This document shows, in pieces, positions 18,721 to 27,817 of a stretch of DNA of 64,000 nucleotides (position 1 is its first letter; the number at the start of each line of letters is the position of its first letter). Both the position numbers and the translations under genes were made by a program. The stretch lies in NCBI RefSeq assembly GCF_004118975.1, contig NZ_CP035376.1:434001-498000 (forward strand). Direction: 5' to 3'. The notes beneath the pieces are model-generated. The model was not told the DNA's origin. It did not search any database and was given only the letters and a program-made list of their open reading frames with translations. Origin of the DNA: Luteimonas sp. YGD11-2. Lineage in GTDB: Bacteria; Pseudomonadota; Gammaproteobacteria; Xanthomonadales; Xanthomonadaceae.

Positions 18721-20559
18721 ATGAAACGATGGATCGACATGGTGGCTGCAGGCGCGCTGGTGGCGACGGTTGCGGCATCGGTGCTGTTGCTGGCGCCGGC
18801 CACCGGCCGCAGCCCGGCCACGCAGCAGCCGCGCCCGCCGGATGCCGGCGTCGCCATCCGCGGCGCACGGGTGTTCGACGGCGAGCGCGACCTCGGCGTC
18901 GCCACGGTGCTGGTGCGCGACGGCCGCATCCAGCAGCTGGGTGCCGAGCTGCAGGTGCCGGAGGGCTACGAGGTCGTCGACGGTAGCGGTGGGACATTGC
19001 TGCCGGGTCTGATCGATGCCCATGTGCATGCCTGGGGCGATGCCCAGCGCGATGCCGCGCGCTTCGGCGTCACCACCGCGTTCGACATGCATGGCATGCC
19101 GGAACGCGCGCAGGCGTTGCGTGCGCAGCGCGAATCACTGGCCGCGACCGGGCAGGCCGACCTCTGGGCCGCGGGCTATGCGATCACGGCGCCGCAGGGC
19201 CACGGCACCCAGTACGGCTTCCCGGTGCCCACCGTGGATGCATCGACCGATATCGACGCCTTTATCGGCGAGCGCGTCGGCGAGGGCGCGGACTTCATCA
19301 AGCTGATCGTCGAGGACCTCTCGGCATACGCGATCGAACGCCGCCTGCCGACGCTCACCGCGCCGCAGGTCAGCGCTGCGATCGCGGCCGCGCATGGCCA
19401 CGGGCGCATGGCGGTGGTGCACGTCTCCACGCTGGCCGATGCCCGCCATGCCATCGATGCCGGCGCCGACGGGCTGGTGCACCTGTTCGCCGACGTCGAG
19501 GCGGATGCGCAGCTGGTCGCCGCGATGCGCGACCGCGATGCGTTCGTGGTGCCGACGCTGTCGGTGCTGGCCTCGGTGGCCGGTGCCGGCGAGGGCGGGG
19601 CGCTCGCTGCCGACACCCGTGTCGGCGCCCTGCTGACCGCCGAACAGCGCTCGACACTGGATGCGCGGATGCATGCGGGCGAAGCGGATCCGGCGGTGCT
19701 GGCGCGCGCGCTGGAAAGCGTGCGGCGCCTGCATGCCGCCGGCGTCGACATCCTCGCCGGTACCGATGCGCCCAATCCCGGCACCGCGCACGGTGCCAGC
19801 CTGCACGGTGAGCTGGCACTGCTGGTGCGTGCCGGGCTGAGTCCGTCTCAGGCGCTGTCGGCGGCCACCGCGGTGCCGGCACGTCGTTTCGGCCTGAGCG
19901 ATCGCGGGCGCATCGCACCGGGTCTGCGCGCCGACCTGGTGCTGGTGGATGGCGACCCGCTCGCCGACATCACCGCCACGCGTGCGATCGCCGCGGTGTG
20001 GAAGAACGGCCACCGTGTCGAACGCGATGCGGCCGCCGGTGCCGTGGCCTCCGCAGCACCGGCGCAGACGCTGGTCGGCGACTTCGATGGCGACGTGCTC
20101 GCCGCGGCGTTCGGCAGCTGGCAGCCCAGCACCGACCGCATGGCCGGCGGCAACTCCGACGTCGCCCACGAACTGGTGCTAGGCGGCGCACAGGGGACGG
20201 CCGGTGCACTGCGCATCCACGGCGAGGTCCGCCCCGGCTTCGCGTTCCCGTGGGCGGGGATGACCTGGCTGCCGGCCGCCGAGCCGATGCAGCCAGTCGA
20301 CATGTCAGCGCGCGAGGCGCTGGTGTTCCACGTGCGCGGCGACGGCCGCCGTTACAGCGCGATGCTGTTCTCGGGCCCCAGCATGCAGGGCATGCCCAGT
20401 ACGCAGACCTTTGTCGCCGGGCCGGAGTGGACCGAGGTCCGGCTGCCGCTTGCGGATTTCCCCGGTGCCGATCCCGCACTGCTGCGCGCGGTGGCGTTCA
20501 CCGCCGGGCAACCGGCCGGTCGATTCGAGTTCTTCCTCGACGAGGTCGAGCTGCGCTGA
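18721..20559 (+). CDS. exported amidohydrolase with CIA30-like C-terminal domain
   Basis: A 612-residue two-domain protein. After a signal peptide or anchor (MKRWIDMVAAGALV...) comes a metal-dependent amidohydrolase of the imidazolonepropionase-like group. It shows LIDAHVHA with the metal histidines near residue 100, KLIVED, VVHVST, and the GTDAPNPG aspartate site near 345. Residues about 445-612 resemble a CIA30/NADH:ubiquinone intermediate-associated 30 domain (LVGDFDGD, MAGGNSD), a beta-sandwich that may bind sugar or lipid ligands. It acts outside the inner membrane. It lies 23 bases after the permease and 35 before the kinase, so it is likely one operon. The substrate is unknown. Confidence 0.85.
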   Translation: MKRWIDMVAAGALVATVAASVLLLAPATGRSPATQQPRPPDAGVAIRGARVFDGERDLGVATVLVRDGRIQQLGAELQVPEGYEVVDGSGGTLLPGLIDAHVHAWGDAQRDAARFGVTTAFDMHGMPERAQALRAQRESLAATGQADLWAAGYAITAPQGHGTQYGFPVPTVDASTDIDAFIGERVGEGADFIKLIVEDLSAYAIERRLPTLTAPQVSAAIAAAHGHGRMAVVHVSTLADARHAIDAGADGLVHLFADVEADAQLVAAMRDRDAFVVPTLSVLASVAGAGEGGALAADTRVGALLTAEQRSTLDARMHAGEADPAVLARALESVRRLHAAGVDILAGTDAPNPGTAHGASLHGELALLVRAGLSPSQALSAATAVPARRFGLSDRGRIAPGLRADLVLVDGDPLADITATRAIAAVWKNGHRVERDAAAGAVASAAPAQTLVGDFDGDVLAAAFGSWQPSTDRMAGGNSDVAHELVLGGAQGTAGALRIHGEVRPGFAFPWAGMTWLPAAEPMQPVDMSAREALVFHVRGDGRRYSAMLFSGPSMQGMPSTQTFVAGPEWTEVRLPLADFPGADPALLRAVAFTAGQPAGRFEFFLDEVELR

Positions 20560-20594
20560 TAAACGTTGCGTCGAGCACGGCCGGAAGTCCCCGC

Positions 20595-21806
20595 ATGTCC
20601 ACGTTGCGATCGAAATGGTTCACCCCGGCTGCCGATTCGGTGATGGCCTATACGCTGCGCCGCGGCCGGCCGGCATGGTCGGAAGCGGTGCACGTGCTGT
20701 GGTCGGCGTGGGTGTTCGTGACCCCGGCCTTCTCGCCGCAGGGTTACGACGCGCGCTGGTGGCTGCTCACGCTGCTGTCCTATCCGCTTTTCCTGGCCCT
20801 GTACGCCCGCGTGCTGCTGGCACCGGCGCGCATCGCGTGGCGATCCGCGCTGGGCATGGTCGCGCTGTGCCTGGTGTTGCTGCCCTGGTACCCCTCGGGC
20901 ATGAGCTACTTCGTGTTCGGCTGCGTGTTCCTGCTGGCGTCGCGCAAGCGCGCTTCGTGGATGGAGGCGGCCGGGCTGCTGCTGCTCAACCTGGTGTTCC
21001 TCGGCTGGGCGGCGCTGCTCGGTTATCCGTGGCAGGCGATGGTGTGGATGCCGGTCGTGACCCTGATCGTCGGCCTGGTGGTGCATGTCGAGCGCGTCAA
21101 CGAAGCGCGCGACGCCGCCCTGCAGCTGTCGCAGGACGAGGTGCGCCGGCTGGCCGCGACCGCCGAGCGCGAACGCATCGGCCGCGACCTGCACGACCTG
21201 CTCGGCCACACGCTGTCGATGGTGGCCCTGAAGTCCGACCTCGCCGCGCGCCTGGTGGACCGCGACCCGGCCGCGGCACGGCGCGAGATCGAGGAGGTCG
21301 CGCGTGGTGCGCGCGAGGCACTGGGACAGGTACGACGGGCGGTCAGCGGCATCCGCGCCGCCGGGCTTGCCGCGGAACTCGCATCGGCGCGGCTGCTGCT
21401 GGAGGCCGATGGCGTGGCCTTCGACTACAGCCTGGATACCGACATGGCGCAGGCGATCCTGTCGCCGCTGGTCGAGACCACGCTGGCGCTGACCGTGCGC
21501 GAGGCGGCCACCAACGTCCAGCGCCATGCCCGCGCGTCGCATGCGCGGGCGACGTTCGCGATCGAGGACGGACACGCGGTGCTGTGCATCGAGGACGACG
21601 GCCGCGGTGGTGCGCTGAAAGCCGGCAACGGGCTGGCCGGCATGCGCGAGCGCGTGCAGGCGGTCGGCGGCCGCCTGGTGGTGGATGGCAGCAGCGGTTG
21701 CCGGATCCAGGCACGGGTTCCGTTGGCGCAGCCACCGGCAGAGGCGATTCCGACGGCGCAGGGCGAGCCGGCGCGGTCGCCGCCGGGGCCGCACGCGGCG
21801 GTGTAG
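20595..21806 (+). CDS. DesK-type sensor histidine kinase
   Basis: A 403-residue kinase with five or six N-terminal membrane helices and no large periplasmic sensor, as in DesK-type membrane-state sensors. The HisKA_3 box is ERERIGRDLHDLLGHTL with His200. The ATPase domain has REAATNVQRHARAS (N-box) and DDGRGG plus NGLAGMRERV. The C-terminal 35 residues are a low-complexity P/A/E tail. It is followed by its response regulator and preceded by an ABC transporter that it probably controls. Confidence 0.92.
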   Translation: MSTLRSKWFTPAADSVMAYTLRRGRPAWSEAVHVLWSAWVFVTPAFSPQGYDARWWLLTLLSYPLFLALYARVLLAPARIAWRSALGMVALCLVLLPWYPSGMSYFVFGCVFLLASRKRASWMEAAGLLLLNLVFLGWAALLGYPWQAMVWMPVVTLIVGLVVHVERVNEARDAALQLSQDEVRRLAATAERERIGRDLHDLLGHTLSMVALKSDLAARLVDRDPAAARREIEEVARGAREALGQVRRAVSGIRAAGLAAELASARLLLEADGVAFDYSLDTDMAQAILSPLVETTLALTVREAATNVQRHARASHARATFAIEDGHAVLCIEDDGRGGALKAGNGLAGMRERVQAVGGRLVVDGSSGCRIQARVPLAQPPAEAIPTAQGEPARSPPGPHAAV

Positions 21807-21878
21807 CCGCGCGGCCGACGGATCCACCACGGACACGACGTTCTACACTGCACCGCGTACGTGTCGCCGGTGCCCGCC

Positions 21879-22484
21879 ATGCCCATCCGCATCCTGCTCG
21901 CCGAGGACCAGGCCCTGTTGCGCGGCGCGCTTGCCGCGCTGCTGCGCATGGAGCCCGACTTCGAGGTGGTGGCCGAATGCGCGGACGGCGAATCGGCCTG
22001 GGTGGAACTGCAGCGCCACCGCCCCGATGTGCTGGTGACCGATATCGAGATGCCGGGCCTGACCGGCCTGGAGCTCGCCGCACGGGTGCAGCGCCAGGAA
22101 TTGCCGGTACGGGTAGTGATCGTCACCACGTTCGCGCGTGCCGGCTACCTGCGCCGCGCGCTGGATGCGGGCGTGGCCGGCTACCTGCTCAAGGACGCGC
22201 CGGCCAGCGAGCTCGCGCAGGCGTTGCGCCAGGTGCACCGCGGCGGCCGCGCGATCGACCCGCAGCTGGCGCTGGAGGCGTGGTCGGAGCCGGATCCGCT
22301 CGGCGAACGCGAACGCCAGGCGTTGCGGCTGGCCGGGGAGGGCCTGTCGGCCGGCGAGATCGCGTCGCGGATGCACCTGTCCGCCGGCACGGTGCGCAAC
22401 TACCTGTCCGAGGCGATCGGCAAGCTCGGCGTCGGCAACCGCATCGAGGCGTACCGGCTGGCGCGGCAGAAGGGCTGGCTGTAG
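21879..22484 (+). CDS. NarL/LuxR-type response regulator (DesR-like)
   Basis: A 201-residue regulator with a receiver domain (acidic pocket AED at 8-10, phosphoacceptor Asp55 in LVTDIEMPG, Lys in YLLKDAP) and a LuxR-type helix-turn-helix (about 145-200, with AGEIASRMHLSAGTVRNYLSEAI). The ATG at 21879 is chosen; a GTG six codons earlier is possible. It is the partner of the DesK-type kinase just upstream and likely regulates the ABC-2/amidohydrolase operon. Confidence 0.93.
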   Translation: MPIRILLAEDQALLRGALAALLRMEPDFEVVAECADGESAWVELQRHRPDVLVTDIEMPGLTGLELAARVQRQELPVRVVIVTTFARAGYLRRALDAGVAGYLLKDAPASELAQALRQVHRGGRAIDPQLALEAWSEPDPLGERERQALRLAGEGLSAGEIASRMHLSAGTVRNYLSEAIGKLGVGNRIEAYRLARQKGWL

Positions 22485-22565
22485 GCCCGCGCGGGCGAAC
22501 CGGGCGCGACCGGCGATGCGCGCCGCGGTAGACTGGGCGCCGGTTCCGTCGTCGATGCCGCCATC

Positions 22566-22781
22566 ATGTCCGCAGCCCACGCCCCGACAGGGCAACCTCT
22601 TCCCGAGCAGGCCAACGCCGAGCGCCGTTACGAAGTCAGCCGCAGCGAGCTGCCGCTGAGCTGCCCGATGCCGGCGATGGGCGTGTGGGATTCGCATCCG
22701 CGCGTCTACCTGCCGATCGAGTCGGAAGGCGGCAAGGCGGACTGCCCGTATTGCGGCGCGCACTTCGTCCTCGTCGACTGA
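22566..22781 (+). CDS. small zf-CHCC zinc-finger protein
   Basis: A 71-residue protein ending in a CHCC zinc finger: CPMPAMGVWDSHPRVYLPI carries the first Cys and the His, and CPYCG the last two Cys. The same domain occurs in the mitochondrial complex I subunit NDUFS6 and in short bacterial proteins of unknown role. It stands alone between the response regulator and a glycosyltransferase on the same strand, and it is common next to LPS core genes in Xanthomonadaceae. Confidence 0.85.
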   Translation: MSAAHAPTGQPLPEQANAERRYEVSRSELPLSCPMPAMGVWDSHPRVYLPIESEGGKADCPYCGAHFVLVD

Positions 22782-22803
22782 CCGCGGCGTGCCGTCCGGC
22801 CCG

Positions 22804-23919
22804 ATGCGCCGGCTGACCGTGGTCCAGCTGCTGCCGGCGCTCAATGCCGGTGGCGTCGAACGTTCCACGCTGGAGATCGCCCGCGCGCTGGTGGCCGCGG
22901 GCCACCGTGCGGTGGTGGTGTCGGCCGGTGGCCGGCTGGTACCGGCGCTCGAGGCGTCGGGTGCGGAGCACATCACCCTCGATATCGGCCGCAAGTCGCT
23001 GCTGACCCTGCGCCATGCGCGCGGCCTGCGGCGGCTGTTCGCCGACCTGCGGCCGGACATCGTCCACGCCCGCTCGCGGTTGCCGGCATGGCTGGGCTGG
23101 CGCGCGTTGCAGGCAATGCCGGTCGCCGCGCGAGCCCGTTTCGTGACCACCGTGCACGGGCTGAACTCGCCGTCGCGCTACAGCGCGGTGATGACGCGCG
23201 GCGAGCGGGTGATCTGCGTGTCGGAGACGGTGCGCCGCTATGTGCTGGCGCACTATCCGGCCACCGATCCGGCCATCCTGCGGGTGATCCCGCGCGGCAT
23301 CGACCCGGCGGCGTTTCCGCGCCGCGCCTGGCCCGACGCCGACGCGCGGGCAGCGGTCGCGCGCGAGCATCCGGCACTGGCCGGCGGCGGGCCGTTGCTG
23401 CTGCTGCCGGGGCGCGGTACCCGGCTGAAGGGCCATGGCGATGCCATCGAGCTGCTGCGCCGGCTGCGTGGCAGCGGCAGCGACGCGCGCCTGTGGATGC
23501 CCGGTGCACGCGAGCCGGGGCGCGAGCGATACGTCGAGGAACTCGAACAGGCGGCGGCTGCTGCCGGCGTCGGCGGTGCGCTGGTGCTCACCGCACCCAC
23601 AGATGCCATCGCCAGCGCCTATGCCGCGTCCGACCTGGTCCTGCAGCTGTCGCGCAAGCCCGAGGCCTTCGGCCGCACGGTGCTGGAGGCGCTGTCGGTC
23701 GGGCGTCCGGTGCTGGGCTGGGCGCATGGCGGTGTCGGCGATCTGCTGGGCACGTTGCTGCCCGCCGGCGCGGTGTCGCCCTTCGACGCGGACGCGCTCG
23801 CGCGCGCCGCCACCACCCTGCTCGACCCGGCCGCCCGCCCGCCGATTGCTACGATGCCCGACACGCTCGCGGCCATGCAGGCCGCCACGCTCGCCGTCTA
23901 TTCCGAACTCTGCCCATGA
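22804..23919 (+). CDS. GT4-family glycosyltransferase
   Basis: A 371-residue GT-B fold transferase. The donor-independent half opens with LLPALNAGGVERSTLEIARAL, a classic GT4 start. The C-terminal half has the EAFGRTVLEALSVGRPVL motif, whose glutamates contact the sugar nucleotide. It likely adds a sugar to the LPS core or O-antigen in the cytoplasm. The ATG at 22804 is preferred to a GTG at 22789. The stop overlaps the O-antigen-ligase-like gene by four bases, so the two act together. Confidence 0.88.
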   Translation: MRRLTVVQLLPALNAGGVERSTLEIARALVAAGHRAVVVSAGGRLVPALEASGAEHITLDIGRKSLLTLRHARGLRRLFADLRPDIVHARSRLPAWLGWRALQAMPVAARARFVTTVHGLNSPSRYSAVMTRGERVICVSETVRRYVLAHYPATDPAILRVIPRGIDPAAFPRRAWPDADARAAVAREHPALAGGGPLLLLPGRGTRLKGHGDAIELLRRLRGSGSDARLWMPGAREPGRERYVEELEQAAAAAGVGGALVLTAPTDAIASAYAASDLVLQLSRKPEAFGRTVLEALSVGRPVLGWAHGGVGDLLGTLLPAGAVSPFDADALARAATTLLDPAARPPIATMPDTLAAMQAATLAVYSELCP

Positions 23920-25241
23920 CCGACGCCGTCACCGATTCCCGACCCGACACCACCGATACCCCGGGCTGGCGCTGGGCGCCGCACTGGGTGCTGGCCTTCG
24001 TGGCCCTGTGGCCGATGCCGGGCTATGCGGAAGGGGTGATGGTGCTGGGCGCGCTGATCGCCATCGGCCGCCTGCTGATGGCGCGCTTCCGCGGGGGCAA
24101 GGCCCTGCTGAGCGTGCAGGCCTGGGCACTGACCACGGTGCTGTTCGCGGCGTACTGGCTGCCGGAGGTGTTCTCGGTGGTGGGTGCGGTGGATCCCGCA
24201 CGCAGCATGCGCGAGGCGCTGGTGGACATCCGCTACCTGCCGTTCCTGTGGCTGGTCGCGGCCGCGGTGGCCGATACGCGTGGGCTGCGCATCACCCTCA
24301 CCGGGATGGCGGTGATCGTCGCCGTGTGGACGCTCGATGCGTTGGCCGAGGGCCTGTTCGGCACCAGCCCGCTGTTCTGGGGCCTGGACGCGGCCAAGCA
24401 GCTGGTCAGCTCGCGGCCGATGTGCAGTGCCGAGGACGTGGCCGCGGTCGACCGCCTGAGCGGCGTGCTCGGCCCCTGCAATCTCAAGATCGGCGTGGTG
24501 CTGGCCAGCCTGTCGCCGTTCCTGCTGTACGTCGCCGGTCGGCGCTTCGGCGCGACCGGGTGGATCGTGACCGCCGCGGCGGTGGGCGTGGTGATCGTGC
24601 TGGCCGGTGCGCGTGCGGCCTGGATCACCTACACCCTGGTGCTGGTGTTCTCGGGCTGGAAGCTGCTGGGCTGGAAGCGGCTGCTGCTGGTGCTGGCGGC
24701 CGGCGCGGCCACGCTGGTGGTACTGGCCGCGGTCTCGCCGCAGGTCCGCGACCGCGTCGAGCGCACCTCGCACCTGCTGACCGCCGACGAGTCGGGCGTC
24801 GACATGGCGCTGTCGGGACGCGCGCGCATCTGGCAGGCGGCGGTGTGCATGGTGCGCGAGTCGCCGGTGAACGGCGTCGGCGTGCGCGGCTTCCGCCGTG
24901 CCTTCGACGATTGCGATGCGGCATCGGGCACCACGGCGGCCTGGGGCAAGGGGCCGGCGCTGCATGCGCACCAGATCGTCCTCGAGGTCGGTGCGGAGAC
25001 CGGCATCCTCGGGCTGCTGCTGTGGCTGGCCGGTGCGGCGATGGCATGGCGGGCCTGGCGGTATGCCGACGCTGCGGCGCGGGAACGCGCGCGTCCGGCG
25101 ATGCTGGCGCTGGCGGTCACCGTGTTCCCGCTCAACACCCATCTGGCGTTCTATTCCACGTTCTGGGGTGGCCTTACCCTGCTCCTGGCCGCCCTGTATG
25201 CCGGCAGCCTGCTGGCACGGCCGCAGGGCGACCCGGCCTAG
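23916..25241 (+). CDS. O-antigen ligase-like (WaaL/Wzy-type) membrane protein
   Basis: A 441-residue protein with about ten to twelve hydrophobic helices and one larger periplasmic loop (about 285-350). The loop carries SGRARIWQAA and NGVGVRGFRRAF, followed by HAHQIVLEVGAETGILGL; the Arg and His of these motifs are the hallmark of WaaL/Wzy enzymes. The role is joining O-antigen or another glycan to the lipid A core at the outer face of the inner membrane. WaaL and Wzy cannot be told apart from sequence alone. It is coupled to the glycosyltransferase upstream. Confidence 0.85.
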   Translation: MTDAVTDSRPDTTDTPGWRWAPHWVLAFVALWPMPGYAEGVMVLGALIAIGRLLMARFRGGKALLSVQAWALTTVLFAAYWLPEVFSVVGAVDPARSMREALVDIRYLPFLWLVAAAVADTRGLRITLTGMAVIVAVWTLDALAEGLFGTSPLFWGLDAAKQLVSSRPMCSAEDVAAVDRLSGVLGPCNLKIGVVLASLSPFLLYVAGRRFGATGWIVTAAAVGVVIVLAGARAAWITYTLVLVFSGWKLLGWKRLLLVLAAGAATLVVLAAVSPQVRDRVERTSHLLTADESGVDMALSGRARIWQAAVCMVRESPVNGVGVRGFRRAFDDCDAASGTTAAWGKGPALHAHQIVLEVGAETGILGLLLWLAGAAMAWRAWRYADAAARERARPAMLALAVTVFPLNTHLAFYSTFWGGLTLLLAALYAGSLLARPQGDPA

Positions 25242-25356
25242 CGTCGCCAGCGGTGTGTCAGGCGCCGTTCGAGCGCGCCAGCGCCCAACGCGCCACGGCA
25301 CGGATGCGGAGAAGATCTCGCGAGCGCTCCTGCAGCGCGCGAACACTGCGGAAGCG

Positions 25357-25377
25357 GCCTCGGGCCTCGGGCCTCGG
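25357..25377 (+). repeat. three tandem copies of GCCTCGG
   Basis: A 7-base unit is repeated three times without error in the 200-base gap between the convergent O-antigen-ligase-like and acyltransferase genes. It could vary in copy number by slippage. It lies outside both coding regions, so no effect on protein is expected. Confidence 0.7.
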
Positions 25378-25440
25378 GGGGCCCGGCGTGAAGCGCGGCC
25401 AGGGCGCCTCATGCGTGCAACAGCAGGTACCCGCCGGCGC

Positions 25441-26370
25441 CTAGCCCGCGTCCCGATACACGTCGCTGCCATCCGGCTGCCGCTTGAAGCGGCGGTGGAT
25501 CCACAGGTACTGCGCGGGTGCCGTTCGCGCCATCGCCTCGATGCCGGCCATCACCCGCGCGGTGTCGGCGTGCGGATCGGCGGACGGGAAATCCGCAAGC
25601 GCCGGCGACAGCCGCAACGTATAGCCACCATCCGCGCGGCGCTCGTGCTGGAACAGCACCACCGCCGCGCCGGCCATGCGCGCGAGCTGGTGGGTGGAGG
25701 TCAGGCTGTGCGCGGGCTGGCCGAAGAACGGCACGTACACCGCATCGCCGCGGCTGGGGTCCTGGTCGGGCGCATACCAGAGCACGCCGCCGCGCTTGAG
25801 GTGACGCACGCTGCCGCGCAGGTCGTGCTTGGTGAACATCGCCTCGGCATAGCGCAGGCGGCCGCGCCGCACCGCCCATTCCATGGCGCCGGCGGCATGC
25901 GGCCGGTACATGCCGGCGAGTGGCACGTGGTCGCACAGCAGGCGCCCGCAGATCTCCAGCGTGGTGAAGTGGCCGGACACCAGCAGCACGCCGCGGCCAT
26001 CGGCGCGCGCCGCCTGCAGGTGCTCGAGGCCCTCGATGACCACGTCGCGCCGCATCGGCGCGACGGTGCCCCACCACGCGCGGGCGAACTCGAAGAAGCC
26101 GGTGCCGAGCGCATGGAAGTGCGCACGCAGCAACGTAGCGCGCGCGTCGTCGTCGAGCGCGGGGAAGCACAGTTGGAGGTTGCGCCGGGCGATTCCGCGG
26201 CGACTGCCCAGCGCCACCCGTAGCAGGTCGCCCAGCAGGCGGCCGAGCGCGCGCTGCAGTGGCCACGGCAGGCGCGCGGCGAGCGCGGCGAGGCCGATGC
26301 CGAGCCATGCCGGCCACTGTCGGGGGCCCAGCGGCGGACGCGCGTCGGCGCTGGAGGATGGAGCAGCCAT
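25441..26370 (-). CDS. lpxL: lipid A late acyltransferase (LpxL/LpxM family)
   Basis: A 309-residue lysophospholipid acyltransferase-like enzyme that transfers a secondary acyl chain to lipid A. The catalytic H(X4)E motif is in SGHFTTLEI near residue 130, and PDQDPSRGD and FFGQPAH are the usual later motifs. It has one N-terminal membrane helix and acts at the inner membrane. It is divergent from waaA, whose product makes the acceptor for LpxL in enteric bacteria; the two start codons lie only about 60 bases apart. LpxL versus LpxM or LpxP type is not decided. Confidence 0.9.
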   Translation of the reverse strand: MAAPSSSADARPPLGPRQWPAWLGIGLAALAARLPWPLQRALGRLLGDLLRVALGSRRGIARRNLQLCFPALDDDARATLLRAHFHALGTGFFEFARAWWGTVAPMRRDVVIEGLEHLQAARADGRGVLLVSGHFTTLEICGRLLCDHVPLAGMYRPHAAGAMEWAVRRGRLRYAEAMFTKHDLRGSVRHLKRGGVLWYAPDQDPSRGDAVYVPFFGQPAHSLTSTHQLARMAGAAVVLFQHERRADGGYTLRLSPALADFPSADPHADTARVMAGIEAMARTAPAQYLWIHRRFKRQPDGSDVYRDAG

Positions 26371-26429
26371 CGCGCCATTCTACGACGGCCCGCCGGCGCG
26401 GCCGCGGCGCGCAGGTATCCTTGCACGCT

Positions 26430-27785
26430 ATGTCCGTCGACCGCACCGAGCGCATCCTGCGCGTCCTGTATTCCGCGCTGCTCTGCGTGCTGGTGCCGGT
26501 CACGGTCTACCACCTGATCTGGCGCGGCTTCCGCCAGGCCGAATACCTGCACCGCTGGAGCGAGCGCTACGCGGTGTACGCCACGCCGCCGCTGGCGGGC
26601 ACGCTGTGGGTGCACGCGGTGTCGGTGGGTGAGGTCAACGCCGCCGCGCCGCTGATCGACGCGCTGCTGCGCGAGCACCCGCACCAGCGCCTGCTGGTCA
26701 CCACCATCACCCCCACCGGCTCGGCACGGGTGCGTGCGCTGTGGGGCGACCGTGTCGAGCACGTCTACCTGCCCTACGACCTCGGTGGCATGGTGCGCCG
26801 GTTCCTCGATCACTACCGGCCGCAGCTCGGCCTGATCGTGGAGACCGAGCTGTGGCCGAACCTGCTGTTCGCCTGCCGCGACCACGGCATCCCGGTGTAT
26901 GTGGTCAACGCGCGGCTGTCGGCGCGGTCGCTGCGTGGCTACCGGTTGCTGCGGCCGCTGGTCGGGCGTGCGCTGCGCACACTGGGTGGGGTGGCCGCGC
27001 AGTCGGCGGATGACGGCCGCCGCTTCGTCCACCTCGGCGCCCGTGCCGACCAGGTCAGCGTGACCGGCAACCTGAAGTTCGAGATGTTCGTCGACCCGGC
27101 CTGGGCGGAATTCGCCGGCGACTTCCGCCAGCGCGTGGGTGCGCGACCGGCCTGGATCGCCGCCAGTACGCATCCGGAGGAGGAGGCGGTCGTGGTGGCA
27201 CTGCACGCGCGCCTGCGCGAGCGCTGGCCGGACCTGCTGCTGCTGTGGGCGCCGCGCCATCCTGAGCGCTTCCGCGCGGCGGTGCAGGCCGCGATCGACG
27301 CCGGCTTCGCCACCGCGACGCGCACGCTCACCCGCTGGCCGGATGCAGGCGATGCCGTGTTCGTCATCGACACCCTGGGCGAACTGATGCGCTATTACGG
27401 CTGCGCGAAGGTGGCGTTCGTCGGCGGCAGCCTGCAGGACATCGGTGGCCACAACCTGCTCGAGCCCGCGGCCACCGGCACCGCGATCGTCACCGGCCCG
27501 CACCTGCACAACTTCGCCGACATCGCCCGCCAGCTCGGCCGTGCCGGCGCGGTGCGGGTGGAACAGGATGCAGCCGGCGTCGGCAATGCCCTCGAAGCGC
27601 TGCTCGACGACGCCGCGGCGCGCACCGCGATGGCATCCGCGGCACGCACCCTGGTGGAGGAGGGTCGCGGCGCGCTGCGGCGCACGCTGGAACTGGTGGC
27701 CGACGACCTTGCAGCGCTGGATGTGCCGCCGGCACCACTCGGCCCGCCGCGGCCAGCGGCCCGGATACGCAAAGGCCCCCGGTAA
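26430..27785 (+). CDS. waaA: 3-deoxy-D-manno-octulosonic acid transferase WaaA (KdtA)
   Basis: A 451-residue GT30 enzyme that adds Kdo to lipid IVA. An N-terminal membrane anchor precedes HAVSVGEVNAA (catalytic Glu), then VETELWPN and NARLSARS, and in the second half GNLKFE and GGSLQDIGGHNLLEPAA for CMP-Kdo binding. Length is slightly above E. coli WaaA (425). The stop codon falls inside a GC-rich hairpin that separates it from the convergent tolC gene. Confidence 0.95.
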   Translation: MSVDRTERILRVLYSALLCVLVPVTVYHLIWRGFRQAEYLHRWSERYAVYATPPLAGTLWVHAVSVGEVNAAAPLIDALLREHPHQRLLVTTITPTGSARVRALWGDRVEHVYLPYDLGGMVRRFLDHYRPQLGLIVETELWPNLLFACRDHGIPVYVVNARLSARSLRGYRLLRPLVGRALRTLGGVAAQSADDGRRFVHLGARADQVSVTGNLKFEMFVDPAWAEFAGDFRQRVGARPAWIAASTHPEEEAVVVALHARLRERWPDLLLLWAPRHPERFRAAVQAAIDAGFATATRTLTRWPDAGDAVFVIDTLGELMRYYGCAKVAFVGGSLQDIGGHNLLEPAATGTAIVTGPHLHNFADIARQLGRAGAVRVEQDAAGVGNALEALLDDAAARTAMASAARTLVEEGRGALRRTLELVADDLAALDVPPAPLGPPRPAARIRKGPR

Positions 27786-27793
27786 CGGGGGCC
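27774..27793. terminator. bidirectional hairpin between waaA and tolC
   Basis: A perfect 7-bp stem GGCCCCC / GGGGGCC with a six-base loop that includes the waaA stop codon. On the minus strand it is followed by TTT, so it fits better as the terminator of the tolC side. The T-run is short, so strength is uncertain. Confidence 0.55.
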
Positions 27794-27817
27794 CTGCGGT
27801 GTCGCGCGACGCGGCGG

